DNA of 64,000 bases from Piscicoccus intestinalis NBRC 104926 (lineage in GTDB: Bacteria > Actinomycetota > Actinomycetes > Actinomycetales > Dermatophilaceae), in the NCBI RefSeq assembly GCF_001515525.1, contig NZ_BCNQ01000003.1:1-64000 (forward strand). The letters are read 5' to 3'. The translations under genes were made by a program, and so were the position numbers. Below the pieces are notes generated by a model, which saw only the letters and a list, made by a program, of their open reading frames with translations, had not been told where the DNA came from and did not search any database. Position 1 is the first letter of the stretch. Each line of letters begins with the position of its first letter. Of this stretch, positions 1-7,770 are shown in pieces.

Positions 1-1
1 G

Positions 2-313
2 GCGGCGGCGCCGCGCCACCTGGGCGTGGTGCTCGTCGCGCACGCGCCCGCGGGCGTCGGCCCGCAGGAGCAGTGCGAGCTCGGGCGCGGCCTGCTGCGC
101 GCGTGGCTGGTGGCCGCCCGCGAGGGCTGGGCCGTGCACCCGCTGAGTCAGCTCATCGACGTGCCCACCACCGCGGCCCGCGTGCGCGCGCTGCTGCCCG
201 ACGGTCACGAGGCCGTGGCGATCTTCCGCCTCGGCCACCCGCCGACGCCGGCCCCACCCTCCCCCCGCCTCCCCCCAACTCGGTCGAAGGCTGCCCTTTC
301 GGTCGAGGGCTAG
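2..313 (+). CDS. Nitroreductase (Acg-like family), C-terminal part, cut by window start
   Basis: The reading frame is open from base 2, so the N-terminus lies outside the window. The visible residues (ELGRGLLRAWLVAAREGWAVHPLSQ, split here only by reading along the helix) resemble the C-terminal end of actinobacterial Acg-type FMN nitroreductases, where a long helix is followed by an H-P-L-S-Q segment near the flavin. The family is cytoplasmic and flavin-dependent; the substrate cannot be read from this piece. The last residues and the TAG stop (311-313) lie inside a dispersed palindrome (281-355), so the natural C-terminus may have been replaced. The fold assignment rests on a short stretch and is moderate. 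Confidence 0.55.
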   Translation, partial: AAAPRHLGVVLVAHAPAGVGPQEQCELGRGLLRAWLVAAREGWAVHPLSQLIDVPTTAARVRALLPDGHEAVAIFRLGHPPTPAPPSPRLPPTRSKAALSVEG

Positions 314-355
314 GGATGTAGCTGGAGCCCTCGACCCAAAGGGCAGCCTTCGGCC
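281..355. repeat. Dispersed 30-bp-arm palindrome, family A, copy 1
   Basis: Left arm 281-311 and right arm 326-355 pair almost perfectly around a loop of about 14 nt (312-325). The same arms recur at 27989-28062 and 49547-49620. All three copies carry GGCTAG at the end of the left arm. The copy lies between the 3' ends of convergent genes and would form a strong hairpin in either transcript, so it may work as a two-way terminator. Near-identity between distant loci shows a repeat family and not three unrelated terminators. Confidence 0.85.
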
Positions 356-380
356 AGGAAGTGAGAGGGAGGGGAGGCGC

Positions 381-428
381 GACGAGGCCCGCCGGCTCCG
401 GTGAGTTGGGGAGTCGGCGGGCCTCGTC
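381..428 (-). terminator. Hairpin terminator after the universal stress gene
   Basis: GACGAGGCCCGCCG (381-394) and its exact complement CGGCGGGCCTCGTC (415-428) form a perfect 14-bp stem, 13 bp beyond the stop of the minus-strand gene that ends at 442. There is no clear U-tract, which is common for terminators in high-GC actinobacteria. Confidence 0.7.
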
Positions 429-441
429 GGGTGGTACTGGC

Positions 442-948
442 TCAGACGTCCTCGGGCACCGGGAAGGCGCCCGTGGTCAGGCCCTCGGGGCGCACGAGCA
501 GCACGTCGCAGTCGGCCTTGCGGACGACGTCGCCGGCGACCGTGCCGAGCAGGCGCCCGGCGATGCTCGTGTCGCGGATCGCGCCGACGACGAGCAGGTC
601 CGCGCGCCGTTCCGCGGCGACCTCCAGGAGCGCGGCACCGGGCTCGCCCTGCGCCAACAGCGCGGCGGAGACCGTCGCGCCGTGCTCCTGGGCGACGACC
701 GCGGCGGCCTCGACCGCCTGCTGCGCCGCGTTGCGACCGATGACCTCACCCTGGCGGCTGTCGCCGCCCTCGGTGCGGGTGTTCTTCGCCTCGTCGCGCC
801 GCGACAGCTCCGACCAGGCGCAGACGATGACCAGCTCGGCATCGTCGCGCTGGGCGATCCAGGCGGCGCGGGCCACGGTCGGGGCCGCCAGGGCGGACCC
901 GTCCGTGCCGACGACCACCGTGCGGTAGTCCTTCATGGCCTCAGTCAT
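442..948 (-). CDS. Universal stress protein (UspA family), 168 aa
   Basis: A single-domain UspA fold. It opens with the beta-1 motif VVVGTDGSALA (residues about 10-20) and ends with VVGAIRDTSIAGRLLGTVAGD, the place of the ATP-binding signature G-x2-G-x9-G-S/T. The fourth position is Arg instead of Gly, while the last G-T is kept, so nucleotide binding may be weakened. A run of G before the ATG (minus strand GGGGGATTCGAC) is the likely ribosome site. It starts 16 bp after the stop of the upstream sugar symporter on the same strand, so the two are probably co-transcribed. The family acts in the cytoplasm during stress and growth arrest; the specific role is not visible. Confidence 0.85.
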   Translation of the reverse strand: MTEAMKDYRTVVVGTDGSALAAPTVARAAWIAQRDDAELVIVCAWSELSRRDEAKNTRTEGGDSRQGEVIGRNAAQQAVEAAAVVAQEHGATVSAALLAQGEPGAALLEVAAERRADLLVVGAIRDTSIAGRLLGTVAGDVVRKADCDVLLVRPEGLTTGAFPVPEDV

Positions 949-964
949 GTCGAATCCCCCGTCC

Positions 965-2323
965 TCAGTGAGCGGCCGTCGGCATGTGCGTCACGTCGTC
1001 GACATCGCGCACGATCGGCGGCTCCTTGATCCACTGCATGGCGAGGGCGGCGAGACCGAGCAGCACGCCGGCGAACATGATGGCGTTGGTCGAGCTGTCA
1101 CCGAGGAAGTGCTTGAAGACCCACCCGAAGGTCAGCGTCTGGATGAGCATCGGGATGACGATCATCATGTTGACGATGCCCATGTACACGCCGTAGCGCG
1201 TCGAGGGAATCATGCGCACGATCATGATGTAGGGAACGCCCATGATCGAGGCCCACGCGATACCCAGGCCGATGATCGGAATGAACAACAGGTACTGGTT
1301 CGACACGTTGGCGAAGATGATGAGGCCGACCGCCGCCAGCAACAGGCAGATCGAGTGCACCATCTTGGCGCCACGTTTTCTCGCCAACGCGACGAGCAGG
1401 AATGCCACGCTGAACGTCACGATGTTGTACCAGCCGTTGACGAGGCCGACCCACGACGTCGCTTCCTTGAAGCCGGCGGATTGGGTGTCGGTGGTATTCC
1501 AGACGGATTCGGCGATCGAGCCGGCGACGAATTGCCAATAGACGTTCATCGCGTACCACTGGAACAGGTAGACCAGCGCGATCTTGCGAAGCTCGACCGG
1601 CATCTCGACGATCGCGTCCCAGATCTCCTTGAGCGCCTCACCGCCCTTCGAGCCCTCGCGCAGCTTGGCGAGTTCTTCAGGGGTGGGTGGGATCTCCGGG
1701 GTGCTGATGACCGACACGAGCACGGTGCCGATGGAGCACACCGAACCGAGCATGAACGCACCGACGACCCAGTAGGGGATGCCGGCACCGGTCGCCCCGT
1801 CGAGAACGAACTTGAAGACGTACAGCGAGATGTTGGCCAGCGTGATGCCGAAACCGGTGAAGAAGCTCTGCGCGAGGAAGCCCTTGGCGAGCTGGCTCGG
1901 GGGCAGCTTGTCGGCGATGAACGCGCGATAGGGCTCCATCGCCGTGTTGTTGCTGGCGTCCAGCAACCACAGCAGCAGCACGGCCATCCACACCGCGGTG
2001 ACCCACGGGAAGAGGAACAGGCAGATCGCGCAGCCGGTGGCGCCGATAAGGAAGAACGGCTTACGCCGGCCCCACCGATCCGACCACGTGCGGTCGGAGA
2101 GGGCGCCGATGATCGGCTGGATGAACAGTCCGGTGATCGGGCCGGCCATGTTCAGCAGCGGCAGCTCCTCGGGGCTCGCCCCGAGCATCTGGTAGATCGG
2201 GTTGACAGCTGTCTGCTGCATTCCGAAGGAATACTGGATCCCGAAGAACCCGAAGTTCATCAGGAGGATTTGCCGCATATCCATCAGCGGCTTTTGACGC
2301 ACAACCGTTGTGCTATCAGTCAT
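965..2323 (-). CDS. MFS sugar symporter of the sucrose/maltose (GPH/SLC45-like) type, 452 aa
   Basis: An integral membrane protein with about 12 hydrophobic segments. After the second helix it carries RWGRRKPF (around residue 85), the loop signature of sucrose and maltose cation symporters; ALSDRTWSD precedes it. NNTAMEPYRAFIADKLP matches the helix 4-5 loop of the same group. ATG 2323 is chosen because AGGGG lies just upstream and the protein then begins in the usual place; the open frame runs much further upstream without homology. It leads an operon with the universal stress gene. A GH32 enzyme at 11.1-12.4 kb gives a possible sucrose link. The exact sugar is inferred. Confidence 0.8.
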   Translation of the reverse strand: MTDSTTVVRQKPLMDMRQILLMNFGFFGIQYSFGMQQTAVNPIYQMLGASPEELPLLNMAGPITGLFIQPIIGALSDRTWSDRWGRRKPFFLIGATGCAICLFLFPWVTAVWMAVLLLWLLDASNNTAMEPYRAFIADKLPPSQLAKGFLAQSFFTGFGITLANISLYVFKFVLDGATGAGIPYWVVGAFMLGSVCSIGTVLVSVISTPEIPPTPEELAKLREGSKGGEALKEIWDAIVEMPVELRKIALVYLFQWYAMNVYWQFVAGSIAESVWNTTDTQSAGFKEATSWVGLVNGWYNIVTFSVAFLLVALARKRGAKMVHSICLLLAAVGLIIFANVSNQYLLFIPIIGLGIAWASIMGVPYIMIVRMIPSTRYGVYMGIVNMMIVIPMLIQTLTFGWVFKHFLGDSSTNAIMFAGVLLGLAALAMQWIKEPPIVRDVDDVTHMPTAAH

Positions 2324-2900
2324 CTTTTTCCCCTGGGGAGTGATGCCCGGCGGTCGGTTGACCGTGGCCGGGCCCGGTGGAGACCGCCCCTCGTGACGAG
2401 CGGACGGTGAACGGTCGGGTGGACCGGGGGCGACTGGGGCGACGGACGCCCCCTGTTCCGACCGTGCGCCGACGGATCGTCGTCGACGCGGACGGCGCGG
2501 AGATGGCCGCCGGGATCCAGTCGGTGAGGCCGCCGGTGGGGGCCACGCACGCGCCGTCGCGCCGGTGGGGGACGGGCCCCCTGCGCTCGGTGGTGTGTGC
2601 CATCGGTGCCACTCCTGCGAGTCGACCGGCACCCCGCAGACCCCCGCAGGGAGCGCGACGAACCGGAACCTGAATCCTGTTAGCCACGTGGAACTTACTC
2701 TCGTGTCACCGCGTTGTGGTGACCAGCACCCAATTCCGTCGTCTCGATTGCGCAAACGGGGCGGAGGCGGTGCCCGCGTTTGTGGGATCGGACACACGCG
2801 TGCTCGCGACCCGATCGGCCCGGCCCCGAACCCCCGACTCTCACGCGTCTCGCGCCCCTCGACGCGGTCGCCCTCGTCCCGGTCTCGTACCGTGAAGCGC
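2324..2900. other. Divergent intergenic region, symporter and SDR promoters
   Basis: The 577 bp separate divergent genes, with no coding sequence I can support. They hold the inverted repeat GTCACC-N7-GGTGAC (2705-2710 and 2718-2723), a plausible operator for the symporter, in a slightly more AT-rich patch (about 2670-2760). No sigma factor consensus is convincing. Confidence 0.4.
2705..2723. promoter_or_regulatory. Inverted repeat GTCACC-N7-GGTGAC, candidate operator
   Basis: Perfect 6-bp half sites separated by 7 bp, in the divergent region upstream of the sugar symporter. The size and placement fit a dimeric repressor site. No regulator gene is adjacent. Confidence 0.35.
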
Positions 2901-3710
2901 ATGACGACCGCTCTCGTGACGGGCGCCAGCGCCGGGCTGGGTGCCGAGTTCTGCCGCCAGCTGACCGCCTCCGGGCACGACCTCGTCGTCGTCGCCCGCT
3001 CCGCCGACCGGCTCGAATCCGTCGCGCAGTCGCTGCGCACCGAGCACGGCGTGCGCGTCGAGACCCTTCCCGCCGATCTGGCCGACCGGTCCGCGCTGCA
3101 GACCGTCGCCGAGCGGCTCGCGGGCGACGGCCCCGCCGGGCCCGACAGCTCAGGAGCCGGGCCGGTCGACCTGCTCGTCAACAACGCCGGCTTCGGCATC
3201 GGCACGTCGTTCACGCGCACGCCGGTCGAGGAGGAGGAGCGGGCGCTCGACGTGATGTGCCGCGCGGTGCTCGTGCTCAGCCACGCGGCGGCCGCGGCGA
3301 TGGCGCCCCGCGGCCGCGGCGGCATCCTCAACGTCTCCTCGGTCGCGGGTTTCACCGCGATGGGCAGCTATTCGGCGAACAAGGCGTGGGTGACGACGTT
3401 CTCGGAGGCGCTCGCCGATGAGCTGGCCCCGACCGGGGTGCGCGTCAGCGCCGTCTGCCCCGGCTTCACGCACACCGAGTTCCACGACCGCGCGGCGATG
3501 AACATGTCCCGGCTGCCGGACGGCCTGTGGCTGGATGCCCCCGACGTCGTCGCCGCCGCGCTCGACGGGCTGCGCCGCGGCCGGCCGGTCGTCGTGCCGG
3601 GCGCGCACTACCGCGCGCTGACCGGGGTGATGCGGGTGCTGCCGCGCTCGGTCGTCACGCGGATGTCGGGCGGTCTGGGGCGGGCGCGGCGCACCGCCTC
3701 CGGGGCCTAG
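2901..3710 (+). CDS. Short-chain dehydrogenase/reductase, 269 aa
   Basis: A classical SDR. The cofactor motif TGASAGLG sits at residues 7-14, followed by NNAGFGIG, the catalytic Ser in NVSSVAG and the catalytic pair YSANK. PG-FTHTEF follows, the usual cofactor loop after the last strand. The length is normal for the family. A short low-complexity insert (GPAGPDSSGAG) lies just before the NNAG strand. Arg residues after the second strand (VVARSADRLE) suggest NADP(H) preference. ATG 2901 places the Rossmann strand at the N-terminus. It is cytoplasmic; the substrate cannot be told from sequence. Confidence 0.88.
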   Translation: MTTALVTGASAGLGAEFCRQLTASGHDLVVVARSADRLESVAQSLRTEHGVRVETLPADLADRSALQTVAERLAGDGPAGPDSSGAGPVDLLVNNAGFGIGTSFTRTPVEEEERALDVMCRAVLVLSHAAAAAMAPRGRGGILNVSSVAGFTAMGSYSANKAWVTTFSEALADELAPTGVRVSAVCPGFTHTEFHDRAAMNMSRLPDGLWLDAPDVVAAALDGLRRGRPVVVPGAHYRALTGVMRVLPRSVVTRMSGGLGRARRTASGA

Positions 3711-3812
3711 CGGGCCAGGGGCCTGGATGCGCTGGCTCCGCCTGGATGCGGGAGAGCCGGCGTGGGCCGTCTCGCCCAGAAGGCGTCGGGCCGGCGGTCG
3801 GCGGCAGCCGGA

Positions 3813-3818
3813 TAACCT
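3813..3818 (+). promoter_or_regulatory. -10 box of pyrE (leaderless transcript)
   Basis: TAACCT lies 7 bp before the GTG start at 3826, so transcription should begin at or next to the start codon. No ribosome site is present, which agrees with a leaderless message, common in actinobacteria. Confidence 0.5.
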
Positions 3819-3825
3819 GGCGGCC

Positions 3826-4437
3826 GTGACCGACTCCAGCGCCTCCGCCCCGACGCCCGACCCGACATCCGACCCGACATCCGACCCGACGCAGTCGGCC
3901 CGCGACCGCCTCCTCGACCTCGTCAAGGCCAAGGCCGTCGTGCACGGCAGGGTGACGCTGTCGTCCGGCAAGGAGGCCGACTACTACGTCGACCTGCGCC
4001 GCATCACCCTCGACGGCGAGGCGTCGCCGCTCGTCGGCGTCGTCATGCGCGAGCTGACCGCCGACCTGGAGTTCGACGCGGTCGGGGGCCTGACGATGGG
4101 CGCCGACCCGGTCGCCACCGCCATGCTGCACGCGGCGGCCGCCGACGGCGCGCGCCTCGACGCCTTCGTCGTGCGCAAGGCCGAGAAGGCGCACGGGTTG
4201 CAGCAGCGCATCGAGGGGCCGTCGATCGAGGGCCGTCGCGTGCTCGTCGTCGAAGACACGTCGACGACCGGCGGCTCGCCCCTGACGGCCGTCGAGGCCT
4301 GCCGGGAGGCGGGGGCCCAGGTCGTGGCCGTCGCCGTCATCGCCGACCGCAGCTCCGGGGCGGCCGAGCGCATCGAGGCCGAGACCGGTCTGGAATACCG
4401 GTCCGCCTACGGGCTGTCCGACCTCGGGCTCGGCTGA
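3826..4437 (+). CDS. pyrE: Orotate phosphoribosyltransferase
   Basis: Makes orotidine 5'-monophosphate from orotate and PRPP in pyrimidine synthesis. The PRPP-binding motif VLVVEDTSTTGGS is intact, with YYVDLRR and the flexible loop RKAEKAHG before it. Length is 203 aa from GTG 3826. The frame is open further upstream, but a -10 box 7 bp before this GTG supports it as the start. The first 25 residues are a Pro/Asp/Thr-rich tail with a 12-bp direct repeat encoding PTSD, not found in the core enzyme. It stands apart from other pyr genes. The fold assignment is secure. Confidence 0.93.
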   Translation: MTDSSASAPTPDPTSDPTSDPTQSARDRLLDLVKAKAVVHGRVTLSSGKEADYYVDLRRITLDGEASPLVGVVMRELTADLEFDAVGGLTMGADPVATAMLHAAAADGARLDAFVVRKAEKAHGLQQRIEGPSIEGRRVLVVEDTSTTGGSPLTAVEACREAGAQVVAVAVIADRSSGAAERIEAETGLEYRSAYGLSDLGLG

Positions 4438-4563
4438 GCAAGCGCTCCGTCGACTCGAGATCGCCGCGGGAACGCGACGCCGCTGCGGCGACGTTCCAGT
4501 TCCTGTCAGGCGGGCCGCGTAGGATCGGCCGGGACCGCCCCCATACCACCGGAGGCTCACACT

Positions 4564-5352
4564 ATGACTGCCTTGCTCATCATCGTCATCCTTCTCATCG
4601 TCGTCGTCGGCGTCGTCGTCTGGGGCTTCTCGGGCTACAACGGCCTCATCAAGTCGCGCAACCTGGTGCAGGAGTCCTGGCGCCAGATCGACGTCGAGCT
4701 CAAGCGCCGGCACGACCTCATCCCCAACCTCGTCGAGACCGTCAAGGGTTACGCCTCGCACGAGTCCGGCACGCTCGAGGCCGTCATGAAGGCCCGCTCG
4801 CAGGCGATGTCCGGCGGCGACTCCCCGGCCGCGGCGTCGCAGACCGAGGGTGAGCTGAGCCAGGCGCTCGGCCGCCTCCTCGCCGTCAGCGAGGCCTACC
4901 CCGACCTCAAGGCCAACTCGAACTTCACCGCGCTGCAGCAGGAGCTGTCGGCCACCGAAGACCGTATCGCCTCCGGGCGCCGCTACTACAACGCCACCGT
5001 GCGCGAGCTCAACACCAAGGTCGAGTCGGTGCCGACGAACTTCCTCGCCAACATGGCCGGCATCTCCAAGGAGCCGTACTTCGAGGCCGAGCCCGCCGCG
5101 CAGAACGTGCCCCAGGTCAACTTCGGTCAGGGAGGCGGCACGGTCGCCGGCCCCGGACAGGGCGGCCAGGGCTACCAGGGCCAGACCGGCCAGACCGGCT
5201 CCATCGGCGGCTCGCAGTCGCAGGGGCAGCTGCCCGGCTACGACGCCAACCAGGGCCTCGGGCAGAACTACCAGCCCAGCCCCATCCAGGACCAGCGCCC
5301 GGAGCCCCAGCCCGGCCAGGCCCGCCCGACCGACCCGAACGCGCAGGGCTGA
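4564..5352 (+). CDS. lemA: LemA family protein, 262 aa
   Basis: One N-terminal membrane helix (residues about 3-24) is followed by the LemA helical domain with YNGLIKSRNLVQESWRQID, HDLIPNLVETVKGYASHE and RRYYNATVRELNTKVESVPTN. The family's role is unsettled; members are anchored with the helical domain outside or facing the envelope. The last 80 residues are a Gly/Gln/Pro-rich disordered tail with repeated GQGG and QTGQTG, longer than in most homologues. GGAGG 8 bp before the ATG fixes the start. A clear terminator follows. Confidence 0.9.
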   Translation: MTALLIIVILLIVVVGVVVWGFSGYNGLIKSRNLVQESWRQIDVELKRRHDLIPNLVETVKGYASHESGTLEAVMKARSQAMSGGDSPAAASQTEGELSQALGRLLAVSEAYPDLKANSNFTALQQELSATEDRIASGRRYYNATVRELNTKVESVPTNFLANMAGISKEPYFEAEPAAQNVPQVNFGQGGGTVAGPGQGGQGYQGQTGQTGSIGGSQSQGQLPGYDANQGLGQNYQPSPIQDQRPEPQPGQARPTDPNAQG

Positions 5353-5373
5353 GTTCGCGCGTCGCCCACGAAG

Positions 5374-5410
5374 CGGCCCCGGTCACCGTGAAAGGTGACC
5401 GGGGCCGTTT
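5374..5410. terminator. Bidirectional hairpin terminator with T-tract
   Basis: CGGCCCCGGTCACC (5374-5387) pairs perfectly with GGTGACCGGGGCCG (5394-5407) and is followed by TTT. It lies between the convergent lemA and DedA genes and can serve both. Confidence 0.85.
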
Positions 5411-5428
5411 CGTTGTTGGTTGGCCGTG

Positions 5429-6110
5429 TCAGCGGGAGTCGCGGTGGCCGTCGACGATGTCCTGGCCGGCGGTGACCGCCTCCTCGACGATGGCCTTGGA
5501 GCGGCGCTTGTGCATGACGTACTCGAAGACCATCGGCAGCAGCGAGACGAACACGATCGTCAGGATGGCGGCCTCGAGGTTGTCGTGGATGAACGCGATG
5601 CCGCCGAGAAAGTAGCCGAGCAGCGTGATGCCGGTGGCCCACAGGATCGCGCCGACCGCGCTCCACGTGAAGAACCGGCGGCGGTCCATGCGCCCGACGC
5701 CGGCGACGACCGTGATGAACGTGCGCACGATCGGCACGAACCGGCCGATGACGAGGGCCTTGTTGCCGTGCTGGTCGAAGAAGGCGTTGGTCTGGTCGAA
5801 GTACTTGCGCTTGAGGAAGCGGCCGTCGCGCTGGTACAGCGGGGTGCCGATCGCCCGGCCGATCTCGTACCCGACGATGTTGCCCAACAGGGCGGCCACG
5901 CTGAGGATCACGAGGGCCGGCGCCAACGCGATCGCGACGTCGCCGCGCCGGATGAACATCCCGATCGCGAACAGCAGCGAGTCACCGGGCAGGATCGGGA
6001 AGAGCAGGCCGCATTCGATGAAGACGATCGCGGTGCTGACCCAGAAGAAGCCGGTGCCGAAGCGCGTCAGCAGGTACTGCGGATCCATCCAGTCGATGGA
6101 AGGTGGCATG
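5429..6110 (-). CDS. DedA family membrane protein, about 226 aa
   Basis: A polytopic inner-membrane protein with the DedA/SNARE-associated pattern: FIECGLLFPILPGDSLL near the N-terminus, GNIVGYEIGR in the middle, and the conserved RFVPIVRTFITVVAGVGRMDRRRF motif region, whose Arg and Gly residues mark the family. DedA proteins act as lipid transporters or scramblases and support membrane homeostasis. ATG 6110 is preferred; an in-frame GTG lies five bases upstream of it (6115) and neither has a strong ribosome site. The gene stands alone, convergent with lemA. Confidence 0.87.
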
Positions 6111-6187
6111 AACACGACTCACACGGTACGTGAGCAAACCCAACGGGTGCTGTGTACCGCCCGTCCGTGGACGGTGGGCGTGGCGCG

Positions 6188-6898
6188 ATGACGGGCGACA
6201 CCGACTCCGGAGCCGGCTGGGGAGCCGACTCGGGAGCCGACTCGGGAGCCGGGCCGGCGCGGCCGAGCCCGAGCGTGGGCGTGGGTCCGTGGCAGGGTGC
6301 GCGGCCGGCCGATCCGCGGCTCGACCCCGAGCTGCTGGAACGCGGCGACGCCCGCAATGTCGTCGATGCCTACCGCTACTGGCGGCACGAGGCGATCGTC
6401 GCCGACCTCGACGAGCGGCGGCACGAGCTGCACATCGGCGTCGAGAACTGGGGCCACGACTTCAACATCGGCTCGGTGATCCGCACGGCCAACGCGATGA
6501 ACGTCGCCGCGTTCCACATCGTGGGCCGCCGCCGCTGGAACCGGCGCGGCGCGATGGTCACCGACCGCTACCAGCACGAGCACCACCACGCCGACGTCGA
6601 CGCCCTCGTGCGGTGGGCCGCCGCCCAGCCCGGAGACGGTGCGGGAGAGTCGCTGCCGATCCTCGGTGTCGACAACGTGCCCGGGTCGGTGCCGCTGGAG
6701 ACGTATCGGCTGCCGCGGCGTTGCCTGCTGCTGTTCGGGCAGGAAGGTCCGGGTCTGACGCCGCAGGCGCTGGCGGCCTGCCGAGACGTGCTCGAGATCG
6801 CGCAGTTCGGCTCGACCCGCTCGATGAACGCCGGCGCCGCCGCCGCGATCGCCATGCACGCCTGGGTGCGGGCGCACGTGTTCGGGCAGTCGGTCTGA
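6188..6898 (+). CDS. TrmH/SpoU-family RNA 2'-O-methyltransferase
   Basis: The C-terminal half holds the SPOUT knot: NIGSVIRTANA (motif 1), LLLFGQEGPGLT (motif 2) and QFGSTRSMNAGAAAAIAMH (motif 3, usually RSLNVSVA). These bind S-adenosylmethionine for 2'-O-ribose methylation of tRNA or rRNA. About 35 N-terminal residues are low-complexity Gly/Ala/Asp, arising from the repeated unit CTCGGGAGCCGA. ATG 6188 is chosen; another ATG 36 bp upstream is possible. The RNA target is not visible. Confidence 0.85.
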   Translation: MTGDTDSGAGWGADSGADSGAGPARPSPSVGVGPWQGARPADPRLDPELLERGDARNVVDAYRYWRHEAIVADLDERRHELHIGVENWGHDFNIGSVIRTANAMNVAAFHIVGRRRWNRRGAMVTDRYQHEHHHADVDALVRWAAAQPGDGAGESLPILGVDNVPGSVPLETYRLPRRCLLLFGQEGPGLTPQALAACRDVLEIAQFGSTRSMNAGAAAAIAMHAWVRAHVFGQSV

Positions 6899-6957
6899 GG
6901 GCTCGGCCTGGCCGGCTCGGGGTGGGACTCGGTTGAGCGGGCTCGGGTCGGCGGCCC

Positions 6958-7770
6958 TCAGCCCAGCCCGCGCCGGTTGGCCCACAGCGCGGCGCTCGTG
7001 CGGTCGGCCACGCCGATCGCCCGGTAGACCGCGCCGAGGTGCGCCTTGACCGTGCGCTCGCTGATGCCGAGGCGACGGGCGATCTGCTTGTTCGCCAGAC
7101 CCTGCGCCACGAGCGCGAGCACCTCCCGCTCCCGAGCGCTGAGGTCCGCGGCGGCCTCGGGGGAGGGGCCGGGGGAGCGCGGAGGCTCGTCGGCGGGCCC
7201 GGGCCCTCCGGGTGCCGAGAATGCGCCGGGTGGCGAAGACCCGCCGGGGGTCGTCGCTGCGTCGTGGGCGGGGGATCCGCCGGCGGGGCAGCAGGGCGCC
7301 GGCGACCCGCGGGTCGAGCGCACGTGGCCGCCGGCGGCGGCGCGCACGGCGGCGACGACCTGCGCCGGATCGGCGTCCTTGAGCACGTAGCCGGTGGCGC
7401 CGGCCTCGATCGCGGCCCGCACCCGTTCCCGGCCCGAGAACGAGGTGAGCATGACGACGGCCGCGCTCGGCACCGCCTCCCGCAGCGCCCGGGTGGCCCG
7501 CACCCCGTCGAGGCGCGGCATCGACGCGTCCATGAGCACGACCCGCGGCGCGCAGGCCCTCGCGGCCTCGACCACCTCGTCGCCGTCGGCCGCCTCACCG
7601 ACCACCCGCACCCCCGGCGCCGCGTCGAGGATCGCGCGCAACCCCTGGCGAACGAGCGGATGGTCGTCGACGACGAGCACCGCGATGTCGTTCGGGAGCT
7701 CGCCCGGTATGTCGTGCGCGAGGTCGCCCGGGAGGTCGTCGCGGCGCGGGGCGGGGTCGGGTGTGGTCAC
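6958..7770 (-). CDS. NarL/FixJ-type response regulator, 270 aa
   Basis: Receiver domain at residues about 30-145, with acidic pocket VVDDHP, phospho-acceptor Asp in VLMDASMP, Thr in VMLTSFSG and Lys in YVLKDADP. A 60-residue Pro/Gly/Ser-rich linker follows, then a LuxR-type helix-turn-helix (SAREREVLALVAQGLANKQIARRLGISERTVKAHL, read in order). The linker is unusually long. The GTG start at 7770 overlaps the kinase stop by four bases (GTGA), a sign of translational coupling. It is phosphorylated by the kinase upstream; target genes are unknown. Confidence 0.9.
   Translation of the reverse strand: MTTPDPAPRRDDLPGDLAHDIPGELPNDIAVLVVDDHPLVRQGLRAILDAAPGVRVVGEAADGDEVVEAARACAPRVVLMDASMPRLDGVRATRALREAVPSAAVVMLTSFSGRERVRAAIEAGATGYVLKDADPAQVVAAVRAAAGGHVRSTRGSPAPCCPAGGSPAHDAATTPGGSSPPGAFSAPGGPGPADEPPRSPGPSPEAAADLSAREREVLALVAQGLANKQIARRLGISERTVKAHLGAVYRAIGVADRTSAALWANRRGLG

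Noticed and set aside
2324-3355. N-terminal extension of the sugar symporter
   Set aside because: The upstream frame has no membrane or transporter features and overlaps the SDR gene; AGGGG before ATG 2323 fits the family start.
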